Assembly (NCBI RefSeq): GCF_001613465.1
Contig: NZ_BDCK01000036.1
Location: forward strand, 30,728 to 94,727
Origin: Nocardia niwae NBRC 108934 = DSM 45340
GTDB lineage: Bacteria; Actinomycetota; Actinomycetes; Mycobacteriales; Mycobacteriaceae
Direction of reading: 5' to 3'
DNA length: 64,000 bases
How positions within the stretch are numbered: the stretch's first letter is position 1; the number at the start of each line of letters is the position of its first letter. Below, in pieces: positions 57,074 to 64,000 of the stretch. The notes beneath the pieces were generated by a model. The model saw only the letters and a list, made by a program, of their open reading frames with translations, made no database searches and was not told the DNA's origin. The translations under genes were made by a program, and so were the position numbers.

Positions 57074-59515
57074 TCACCACCTCGACTTCGGCCGCACGTA
57101 GTTGGCCAGGTCGACCAAGCGGTAGCGGTGCAGACGATGCGGGGCGATGCGGGCCAGCGCGCGCAGGCTCGACTCCAGTCCGCGTTGCAGGCCCAGCAGG
57201 GTGAACGGGAAACCGAGCAGAGTCGCGTCCGGGTCGGCCGCCTCGCCGCCCGCGCGCACCCACTCCAGCGCCGCGCCCACCACGATGACCTGGAGTTGCA
57301 ACGCGCGCGGTTCATCCGGCGCGGCGTCCAGCCGCGCGGCCGCCTCGAGCAGGTCGGCCTCGGTGGTCTCCGGAATGGGTTGCGAGACCAGCAGCAGACA
57401 TCCCGTCATGCGCGCCACGCTCTGGTAGCGCGACGCCTCCGGCACCTGATCGAGGACTTCCACCGCCTCCAGCAAACCGCCGTCGGCGGCGAGCCTGCGG
57501 GCCAGGCCGAAGGCCGCGCTCACCAAGCCGTGATTGGTCCGCCACACGGTGCGGTAGTACTCCTCGGCGAGCCGATGCCAGTGGTCGCCCGCGGCATCCC
57601 CGAGATGCTGGAGGGTGAGTTCGGCGGTGGCCGCCAGCGCCAGGGCGGGCGCGATCTCCCCGGGCAGCATGCCGTGCACCAGATCGAAGTACTCGTAGGC
57701 GCGCTCGTACTGTCCGTCCAGCAGGGCGGCGACCGCCGAATACCACTCCAGGCGCCAGTCCGTGCCGTAGTCGGGCCGCAGGTCGGCGAGCCGATCGCAC
57801 GCGGGGATCACTTCACCCAGGTCCAGGTGCGCGCGCACCGCGGTCAGCGTGCCCTCCAGTTCGAACGTCTCCGGCTCCGGAATGGTCCCGGAGACGATCC
57901 GGTCAGCCGTGCGGCGCAGCGCGTCCAGCGCGTGCCTCGGATCGCCGTGCAGCAGCGTGGAAAGCAGGTCGGCGCTGGGGTCCTCGCCGTCGATCAGCGG
58001 CACCGGCAGCGCCGCGACGACGCTCGGCGCGTCCAGCGCCGGCAGGCGATGCCGCCCGTCGGTCATCCCGTCGGTCTGCCCGATCAACGTCTCGATGCCG
58101 AAATCGCCGCGCATGGCGCCGAATTCGAGCGACGCCTGCGGATGCTCTTTCCCGGTGTCGTAGGCGAGCACCATGCGCAGGACGCCGGCGAGCTGGCCGT
58201 ACATCGCGTAGGCGGTCGGGAAGCGGCGCTTGGGATCCGGATCGGTGGCTCGGCACAGCAGCCGGTGCAGCGCCGGATAGTCGCGCAGCAACGGCTGGTC
58301 GTCCGGTGACGGGATCCCGGGCAGTTGGTGCCCGTCGGCGTTCTTGGGCATGTCCAGCACCAGCGCGGCCAGTGTCCGGCCGACGGTGTAGATGTCCGAA
58401 GCGACAGTGGGACCGGTCTCGGTGATCTCGGGCGCTTGGTACCCCGGGGTGCCGTAGATGCTGCCGTAGGACTCCATCGCGGCGACCGCGCCGAGGTCGA
58501 TCAGCTTGACCTCGTCCTCGCTGACCATGATGTTGTCGGGCTTGAGATCGTTGTAGGCCAGCCCGAACGAGTGCAGGTAGTCCAGCGCGGGCAGGATCTC
58601 CATCATGAAGGCGATCGCCTCGGAGACCGGAATGCGCTCCGGGGCACGCAGATCGAGCATCCGTTTGAGCGAGCGCCCGCCGACGTACTCCATGACGATG
58701 TAGCCGTCGGCCACGTCGCGCCCGGAACGGTGCTTGACGAAGTTGTGGATCTTGACGATGCCGGGATACGCCACCTCCGACAGGAATTGACGTTCGGCGA
58801 GGGCGACCACATGCGCCTCGAAGTCGAGCGGGTTCTGCAACCCCTTCAGCACGACCCAGCGGTCGCTGACGTTGCGATCGACCGCCAGGTAGATCCATCC
58901 GAGTCCGCCGTGAGCCAGACAGCCTTGGACTTCGTACTGGTCGGCGACCATCTCACCGGGCTGCAGCAGCGGCCGGAAGTTGAACGGGGAGGCGCAACGG
59001 CCGCACTCGCCCTCCACGGCGCCGGGCCCCGCCGGGCCGGTGCGGCCGACCGGCTGCTGACATTTCCAGCAGAACCGTTTGTGCTCGGGCACTTCCGGGT
59101 TCTGCATCACCGCGGTGCGCGGATCGAGCGGGCTCACCTTGGGCATCGACACCAGCCCACCGCCCAATCTTCGCCCGCTCGGACGCGAGCGTGCGCTGCG
59201 CCCGGAATCCGCTTCGGACTCGAGTGCGCCGAGCAGCAGCCGCTCGGCGGTGCCGATGGTTTCCTCGCCCCCGCCGTCGCGGCCGGTCGGCGGGCCGCCG
59301 TCGCTGGGCACCGAGTCGACGGCGACGGCACGTCGTTTGTCGACGGTCCGCGGTGCCGACCACGGGTTGGGAAGTCTCGGGGGTACCTCGGTCTTGAGCA
59401 GGTGCCGAGTTGCCCAGGGGTGGGAAGTTCGCCGAGGCACGTCGGTGCCGCGCATGCGCCGATTCGCCCACGGATGCGCAAGTGGACGGTCGGATGCGCT
59501 GGGGTGCTCCGGCAT
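57074..59515 (-). CDS. pknG: Serine/threonine protein kinase PknG
   Basis: 813 residues, about 60 longer than the M. tuberculosis protein (750). A rubredoxin-like domain has C149/C152 (CWKC) and C171/C174 (CGRC). The kinase domain (about 193-450) has the invariant lysine K224 (VVLKG), YNDLKPDN with catalytic D323 and the PknG-type IDLG (D340) in place of DFG; a TPR domain fills the rest. PknG phosphorylates GarA and so controls glutamate metabolism. The N-terminal extension carries three 18-residue repeats around HPWA (HPWANRR 14-20, HPWATRH 32-38, NPWSAPR 50-56). Upstream on the strand is an asparagine permease rather than the glnH-glnX genes known from mycobacteria. Confidence 0.96.
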   Translation of the reverse strand: MPEHPSASDRPLAHPWANRRMRGTDVPRRTSHPWATRHLLKTEVPPRLPNPWSAPRTVDKRRAVAVDSVPSDGGPPTGRDGGGEETIGTAERLLLGALESEADSGRSARSRPSGRRLGGGLVSMPKVSPLDPRTAVMQNPEVPEHKRFCWKCQQPVGRTGPAGPGAVEGECGRCASPFNFRPLLQPGEMVADQYEVQGCLAHGGLGWIYLAVDRNVSDRWVVLKGLQNPLDFEAHVVALAERQFLSEVAYPGIVKIHNFVKHRSGRDVADGYIVMEYVGGRSLKRMLDLRAPERIPVSEAIAFMMEILPALDYLHSFGLAYNDLKPDNIMVSEDEVKLIDLGAVAAMESYGSIYGTPGYQAPEITETGPTVASDIYTVGRTLAALVLDMPKNADGHQLPGIPSPDDQPLLRDYPALHRLLCRATDPDPKRRFPTAYAMYGQLAGVLRMVLAYDTGKEHPQASLEFGAMRGDFGIETLIGQTDGMTDGRHRLPALDAPSVVAALPVPLIDGEDPSADLLSTLLHGDPRHALDALRRTADRIVSGTIPEPETFELEGTLTAVRAHLDLGEVIPACDRLADLRPDYGTDWRLEWYSAVAALLDGQYERAYEYFDLVHGMLPGEIAPALALAATAELTLQHLGDAAGDHWHRLAEEYYRTVWRTNHGLVSAAFGLARRLAADGGLLEAVEVLDQVPEASRYQSVARMTGCLLLVSQPIPETTEADLLEAAARLDAAPDEPRALQLQVIVVGAALEWVRAGGEAADPDATLLGFPFTLLGLQRGLESSLRALARIAPHRLHRYRLVDLANYVRPKSRW

Positions 59516-59609
59516 ACGAACCTCTCAGACCCGCCGTTGAATCGCGGTTTCATTCTGGTCCGCCGCCTGTCGATGCGCGCGTATGTTGTTCCCGACATTG
59601 GGAATAGTT

Positions 59610-59636
59610 CCGCCCCGGGCGAGCGGCCCGGGGCGG
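59610..59636 (-). terminator. Hairpin between the permease gene and pknG
   Basis: A perfect 10-bp stem (59610-59619 with 59627-59636) with a 7-base loop, 8 bases after the permease stop on the minus strand. A small inverted repeat TTCCC-GACATT-GGGAA (59589-59604) lies beyond it, upstream of pknG. Confidence 0.65.
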
Positions 59637-59644
59637 ATACTGCC

Positions 59645-61186
59645 TCACTCTTCGTTGTCGTCGTCGGGCTTGTCGAGGATCACTACCGTTTCGCCCGTCG
59701 CGCGGCGCGGCCGCTCGGCCAGAACCGGGAACTGGCCGGTGATGCCCTGGCGGATCTCCGCGATCTGCAGCACCCGCTTGCGGGCGAGGAACCAGCCGCC
59801 CACCAGCGCGGGAACCATGATGACCAGCATCGCGATCACCGCACCGCGCTGCACGTGGTCGTCGCTGAACGCCATCAGCAGCACCACGGTCGCCAGGAAC
59901 ACCAGCGTCGCGAAGCTCGTGTACGGCGCGCCGATCAGCCGGAAGGACGGACGCTCCGCGCGGCCGGTACGCGACCAGCGCCACAGCTGCAGCTGGCAGA
60001 CCACGATCGCGGTCCACGCGAAGATGGTGCCCAGCGCCGACATGTTCAGCACGATCTCGAAGGCCTGCTCCGGCACCACCGCGTTCAGGCCGACGCCGAT
60101 GAGGGCGACCGCGCCGGTGGCGAGAATGCCGACGTAGGGCACGCCGCCGCGGGACATCCGCGCCGCGATGTTGGGCGCGCTGCCGTTCATCGACATCGAG
60201 CGCAGGATGCGACCGGTCGAGTACAGGCCCGCGTTCAGGCTGGAGAACGCCGCGGTCAGCACCACGAGGTTCATCACCGAGCCCGCGCCTTCCACACCCA
60301 GCCGCGAGAAGAAGGTGACGAAGGGGCTCTCCCCGTTCTTGAACGCGGTGTAGGGCAGCAGCAGCGCCAGCAGGACCAGCGAACCCACGTAGAACAGCGC
60401 GATCCGGGCGATCACCGAGTTGATCGCGCGCGGCATGATCTTCTCGGGGTTCTCCGCCTCACCGGCCGCGGTGCCGACGAGTTCCACTGCGGCGTAAGCG
60501 AAGACGACGCCGGTGGTGACCAGCACCAGCGGAAGCAACCCGGTCGGGAACAGCCCGCCGTGGTCGGCGATGACACTCGGGCCGGTGACCTGGCCGTCGA
60601 CCTTGAACCGGCCCGCGAGGAACACCGTGCCCACGATCAGGAAGGTGACCAGCGCGACCACCTTGATCAGCGCGGCCCAGAACTCGAGTTCGCCGAACCA
60701 CTTCACCGACACGAGGTTGATGCTCACCACGACCGCGAGCGAGACCAGGGCGATCAGCCACTGCGGGATCGCCTCGAACGCTCCCCAGTAATGGACATAT
60801 GTCGCGATGGCGGTGATGTCTACGATCCCGGTCATGCACCAGTGGAAGAAGTACATCCACCCGACCGCGAAGGCCAGTTTCTCGCCGTAGAACTCCCGGG
60901 CGTAGGAGACGAACGATCCCGAGGAGGGGCGATGCAGCACCAGCTCACCGAGCGCCCGCAGGATGAAGAACACGAACACGCCGCAGATGGCGTACACGAT
61001 GAACAGGCCCGGGCCCGCGCTGGCCAGTCGGCCACCCGCGCCGAGGAACAGGCCGGTGCCGATCGCCCCACCGATCGCGATCATCTGCAGCTGACGCGGG
61101 CGCAGCGACTTGTGGTAGCCCGAGTCCTCGTCTTCGAGCGCGGCAGCCTGCGCGGGCGCATCCGCTGGTGGTCGAACTGTGGTCAT
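59645..61186 (-). CDS. ansP: Amino-acid permease, L-asparagine permease (AnsP) type
   Basis: 513 residues with about 12 hydrophobic segments. The N-terminal segment GYHKSLRPRQLQMIAIGGAI and the following GTGLFLGAGGRLASAGPGLF match the APC-family amino acid transporters, and from memory the closest is mycobacterial AnsP1/AnsP2 (shared SSGSFVSYAREFYGEK and GLYSTGRILRSM stretches). It imports asparagine, probably with protons. GAAAGG precedes the ATG at 61186. Its promoter contains copy 4 of the recurring element between -35 and -10. pknG follows 129 bases downstream, past a hairpin. Confidence 0.92.
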   Translation of the reverse strand: MTTVRPPADAPAQAAALEDEDSGYHKSLRPRQLQMIAIGGAIGTGLFLGAGGRLASAGPGLFIVYAICGVFVFFILRALGELVLHRPSSGSFVSYAREFYGEKLAFAVGWMYFFHWCMTGIVDITAIATYVHYWGAFEAIPQWLIALVSLAVVVSINLVSVKWFGELEFWAALIKVVALVTFLIVGTVFLAGRFKVDGQVTGPSVIADHGGLFPTGLLPLVLVTTGVVFAYAAVELVGTAAGEAENPEKIMPRAINSVIARIALFYVGSLVLLALLLPYTAFKNGESPFVTFFSRLGVEGAGSVMNLVVLTAAFSSLNAGLYSTGRILRSMSMNGSAPNIAARMSRGGVPYVGILATGAVALIGVGLNAVVPEQAFEIVLNMSALGTIFAWTAIVVCQLQLWRWSRTGRAERPSFRLIGAPYTSFATLVFLATVVLLMAFSDDHVQRGAVIAMLVIMVPALVGGWFLARKRVLQIAEIRQGITGQFPVLAERPRRATGETVVILDKPDDDNEE

Positions 61187-61226
61187 GGCGATGGCCTTTC
61201 AGGTGACGGCGATCATAACTTCGCTC

Positions 61227-61253
61227 AATGTACCGTTACATAGCGGCACGTTC
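61227..61253 (-). promoter_or_regulatory. Recurring 27-bp element, copy 4, overlapping the ansP promoter
   Basis: AATGTACCGTT, ACAT, AGCGGCACGTTC. On the minus strand TTGAAC (61255-61250) and TACATT (61232-61227) are 17 bases apart, placing the ansP start codon (61186) about 35 bases after the predicted transcription start. The palindromic core lies between the two hexamers, a typical repressor position. ATGTA-CCGT-TACAT is a second overlapping palindrome. Confidence 0.65.
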
Positions 61254-61398
61254 AATAGCGTTCGGCATGTTGTAACACGCTGGACATCAAGAACTTTGAG
61301 AAAAGGGCATCCGAGCAGGGACGATCGCGGCAGGATTCGTTGATCGTGCCACCAGATATCGGTACGCTCAATAGGACAAACGGGATGAGGGAGCGCAG

Positions 61399-62460
61399 AT
61401 GGCCTGGTTCGAACGGGAATTCATCGCGGTCCCCGAGGACCGCAAGAATCAGCTGGTCTACAAGTGGCCGGACGTCAACATCCGCCGCTACAGCCGCGCC
61501 CTGGTCAATGCCGACCAGCTCGCCCTCTTCGTCAAGTCCGGGCGGGTGGTGGCCGCGATGGGCCCGGGGCGCCACCGCATCGACGCCGACGAGCTCCCCG
61601 TGCTCGGCGCGCTCGTCGACACCCTCACCGGCGGCAACTACTACCGCGCCGAACTGTATTTCGTCTCCACGAGGGAGTTCCCGGGGATTCGATTCGGCGG
61701 CCGGCTCGACGACATCCTCGACCCGGTCAGCGAGCAGGTGGTGACACTGCGCGTCTTCGGCGAATTCGCCCTGACCGTGCGCGACCCGACCGAACTGCTC
61801 ACCGCGCTCGCGGGCACCGCCGATCTCACCGACCAGGATCGGGTGCAGAGCTGGTGCGCCGACCTGCTGCTCAAATCCATGAAGATGGCGGTGACCCGGG
61901 GCGTCGCGGCCGGCGAGTGGCCGGTACTCGGGCTTTCGGCGCAATTGCAGCCGATCGAGAGCGCGGTACTGCGCCAGACCAATACCGCGCTCTACGAGTA
62001 CGGGCTGCGCGTCCCGCGCATGGGCAACTTCGATATCAGCCTGGCGCCGGAGGATGCCGACCGGCTGAAGCGACTCGCCAAGGACGTCAAGTACATCAGC
62101 CTGACCGGTGACTTCCAGCGCTATGCCGCGGGCGAGCTCGCACTCGGCGCGGGCCAGGGCTTCGCGCGCGGCCACCACGGTATGGAGGGCGGATTCCTCG
62201 GCGCGGCGTTGAGTTTGAACGCCATCGGCCACCAGGTGGGCAACCCCTCCCCCGCGCCGCAGCTGCCTGCCGCGGCGCCGGCGCAGCCCCAGAACTCGTG
62301 CGCCGCTTGCCAGTCCGCGAATCCGGCCGGCGCCAAGTTCTGCATGAACTGCGGGGCGCGCCTCGCGCCGCAACCGCGGCACTGCCCGAGCTGCGGGGCG
62401 CAAACGACTCCCGGCGCCAAGTTCTGCGGCGAGTGCGGAACGCCGATGCCCGGAGGCTGA
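61399..62460 (+). CDS. SPFH-domain protein with two C-terminal zinc ribbons
   Basis: 353 residues. Residues about 15-225 form an SPFH/band-7-like domain (ADQLALFVKSGRVVAAMGPG, RHRIDADELPVLGALVD, then VTLRVFGEFALTVRDP). After a Pro/Ala linker come two double-cysteine ribbons: CAACQSANPAGAKFCMNCG and CPSCGAQTTPGAKFCGECG. The layout matches YdjI-type (virion-core-protein-like) SPFH proteins whose role is unclear but which have been linked to membrane stress. There is no signal peptide or clear transmembrane segment. It is divergent from ansP across 212 bases. GAGGGAGCGC precedes the ATG. Confidence 0.85.
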   Translation: MAWFEREFIAVPEDRKNQLVYKWPDVNIRRYSRALVNADQLALFVKSGRVVAAMGPGRHRIDADELPVLGALVDTLTGGNYYRAELYFVSTREFPGIRFGGRLDDILDPVSEQVVTLRVFGEFALTVRDPTELLTALAGTADLTDQDRVQSWCADLLLKSMKMAVTRGVAAGEWPVLGLSAQLQPIESAVLRQTNTALYEYGLRVPRMGNFDISLAPEDADRLKRLAKDVKYISLTGDFQRYAAGELALGAGQGFARGHHGMEGGFLGAALSLNAIGHQVGNPSPAPQLPAAAPAQPQNSCAACQSANPAGAKFCMNCGARLAPQPRHCPSCGAQTTPGAKFCGECGTPMPGG

Positions 62461-62496
62461 CGCCGAGCGCCTGCCTCCGGGCATCGTGCGGCCGGA

Positions 62497-64000
62497 TCAG
62501 CCCGCGACCGTCGGCGCGACGGCCGTCGCGTCACCACCGCTGACCATGCCGCGGACCTGCCGTGCCGCCACCGAGAGCGCGGCGAGATCGTGCGTTTCGG
62601 CGGCGAAGATCTGCGCCAGTGACGCACCCGCTCGGGCCAGTCGCGAACGGTTGGTCGACTCCCAGTACGCGATCTTCTCGGCGGTGCTGTCCTGCGGTTC
62701 GGTCGCGGTCAGCACGTCGAGGGTGAGCGACCGCAGCGAACCGTAGAGATCCTCGCGGACCGCGAGCCGGGCCAGCGCCCGCCAGCGCCCGCCGCGCTCC
62801 AGCTTGCCGACCGCGGTCAGCAGCCGTTCGATCTGGAAGTGCTCGTTGAGCGCGTAGTACAGCACCGCGACCTCCGCGGCGTCGCGATCGGCGATATCGG
62901 CGAGGTCGAGCACATCCAGCAGCCCGAAGCGGTGGATCAGACCGAATGTCTCCTCGGCCAGTTCCCGCGGCGCGCCGCGAGCGATCGACCGCCGCGAGCG
63001 TTCGGCGAGATCGTCGGTGAGGTAGCCGGTCAGCCATCCGGGCACCTCGACCGACAGGGCACGCACGCCGTCGCGGTACCTGGCGATGTCAGCGCCGATG
63101 GCGATGGGCTGCGGCCGGTTGGACAGCAGCCAGCGTGCGGCCCGGTCCAGGGTGCGCTTGGTCTCCAGCTCCAGTTCGTTGCGCGCCGCCGTGGACATCG
63201 GCGTCTGCCTGATCCGCTGCCACAGCTCGTGCAGGTCGAAGATCTCCACCGCCGCCCGGTAGGCCCGCACCGCGTCGTCGGTGGTCGCCCCGGCCTCTTC
63301 CGCGAGCCGGAACGCGTAGGTGATGCCGCCGTAGTCCACCATCTCGTTGACCACGACGGTGGCCACGATCTCGCGGCGCAGCGGGTGCCTGCCGATCGCC
63401 TGCGCGAACCGCTCGCGCAGCGGCGCGGGGAAGTAGGCGGGCAGCACCGACGCGAACGCCGCGCTGTCGAGCAGATCGCCGGCCAGCAGATCCGCCTTGA
63501 GCGAGAGCTTCACGTGCGCCATGAGATTCGCCAGCTCGGGCGAGGTGAGGCCGGTCCCTTCGGCCGCGCGGCGAGCCAGCTCCGCTTCGGTCGGCAGTGC
63601 CTCCAGCTCGCGGTCCAGGCCACGACGCTGTTCGAGGTCGTTGATCATCCTGCCGTGTACTCCCGACATGCCCGCCGCGTCGGCCCGCGACATACCGAGC
63701 CGGAAGTTCTGCGAGATGTTGTCGCGCAGCACCAGATCGGAGACCTCGTCGGTCATCGAGGCGAGCAAGGGATTGCGCTCGTCGAGGGGCAGCTCACCGC
63801 TGGAAACCACGGCGTCGAGCAGGATCTTGATGTTGACCTCGTGGTCGGAGCAGTCCACGCCCGCCGAGTTGTCCAGCGCGTCGGTGTTCATGCGTCCGCC
63901 GTTGCGGCAGAACTCGATCCGGCCCAGCGCTGTCGCGCCCAGGTTGCCGCCCTCACCGATCACCTTGACCCGCAACTTATCGGCGTTCACCCGGACCGCG
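62497..64000 (-). CDS. gdh: NAD-dependent glutamate dehydrogenase, large type, C-terminal part (N-terminus outside window)
   Basis: About 500 C-terminal residues are visible; the frame runs off the right edge. NADKLRVKVIGEGGNLGATA and the following GRIEFCRNGGRMNTDALDNS segment form the nucleotide-binding part, and SAGVDCSDHEVNIKILLD continues it; the remainder is a long helical domain. This is the L_180-class GDH (about 1600 residues in M. tuberculosis Rv2476c), which converts glutamate and NAD to 2-oxoglutarate, NADH and ammonia. In mycobacteria it is inhibited by unphosphorylated GarA, the substrate of PknG. It converges on the SPFH gene. Confidence 0.95.
   Translation of the reverse strand, partial: AVRVNADKLRVKVIGEGGNLGATALGRIEFCRNGGRMNTDALDNSAGVDCSDHEVNIKILLDAVVSSGELPLDERNPLLASMTDEVSDLVLRDNISQNFRLGMSRADAAGMSGVHGRMINDLEQRRGLDRELEALPTEAELARRAAEGTGLTSPELANLMAHVKLSLKADLLAGDLLDSAAFASVLPAYFPAPLRERFAQAIGRHPLRREIVATVVVNEMVDYGGITYAFRLAEEAGATTDDAVRAYRAAVEIFDLHELWQRIRQTPMSTAARNELELETKRTLDRAARWLLSNRPQPIAIGADIARYRDGVRALSVEVPGWLTGYLTDDLAERSRRSIARGAPRELAEETFGLIHRFGLLDVLDLADIADRDAAEVAVLYYALNEHFQIERLLTAVGKLERGGRWRALARLAVREDLYGSLRSLTLDVLTATEPQDSTAEKIAYWESTNRSRLARAGASLAQIFAAETHDLAALSVAARQVRGMVSGGDATAVAPTVAG

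Noticed and set aside
61227..61260. GlnR box at the ansP promoter
   Set aside because: The AC-N9-AC spacing of mycobacterial GlnR sites is not met; the palindromic element explains the sequence better.

Overview
The window is strongly G+C-rich actinobacterial chromosome. Its gene content (actinobacterial integration host factor, EspG-type ESX chaperone, PknG, a ClpP1/ClpP2 pair, KstR-type box, large NAD-dependent glutamate dehydrogenase) points to the Mycobacteriales, most likely Nocardia or a close relative; the genus is an inference. Nothing looks like a phage, insertion sequence, CRISPR array, rRNA or tRNA.

The minus strand carries a conserved housekeeping backbone: proB, obgE, rpmA, rplU, rne, ndk, a DUF4233 membrane protein, folC, valS (5.5-18.1 kb), then clpX, clpP2, clpP1, tig (37.7-42.4 kb), and at the right edge the C-terminal part of the NAD-glutamate dehydrogenase (62.5-64 kb). 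From memory this is the same order as Mycobacterium tuberculosis Rv2439c to Rv2476c. Two accessory blocks split it.

Left edge (0-5.4 kb): the tail of a flavin monooxygenase, a MerR regulator, an O-methyltransferase, a small exported protein, and a three-gene EspG / EspC-like / PPE-like cassette without secretion machinery.

First accessory block (18.4-37.6 kb): a thioredoxin-reductase-like flavoprotein divergent from an XRE-cupin regulator; an orphan P-loop protein; a lipid block (diacylglycerol kinase, alkyl-DHAP-synthase-like flavoprotein, TetR, glpD) with an obvious operator in its divergent promoter; GNAT, TetR and FHA genes; an fdhF-like molybdoenzyme and fdhD separated by a 75-bp tandem repeat that is itself an open reading frame; a divergent integration host factor; AraC regulator; a ketosteroid-isomerase-like gene behind a KstR-type box; an AhpD-like gene; and small genes next to clpX.

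Second accessory block (42.7-62.5 kb): an FKBP lipoprotein, phosphoketolase, TetR, a His-rich membrane protein, a run of small secreted proteins, two tandem paralogous 845-848-residue LuxR ATPase regulators, a DHFR-fold protein, MerR, DUF1707, PknG, an asparagine permease and an SPFH/zinc-ribbon protein. Within 48-61.3 kb four intergenic sites share one palindromic 27-bp element, in at least two cases lying between recognisable -35 and -10 hexamers. I consider this element and the fdhF-repeat-fdhD arrangement the most novel signals. PknG, the asparagine permease and NAD-glutamate dehydrogenase lying within about 7 kb fit a nitrogen/glutamate theme.
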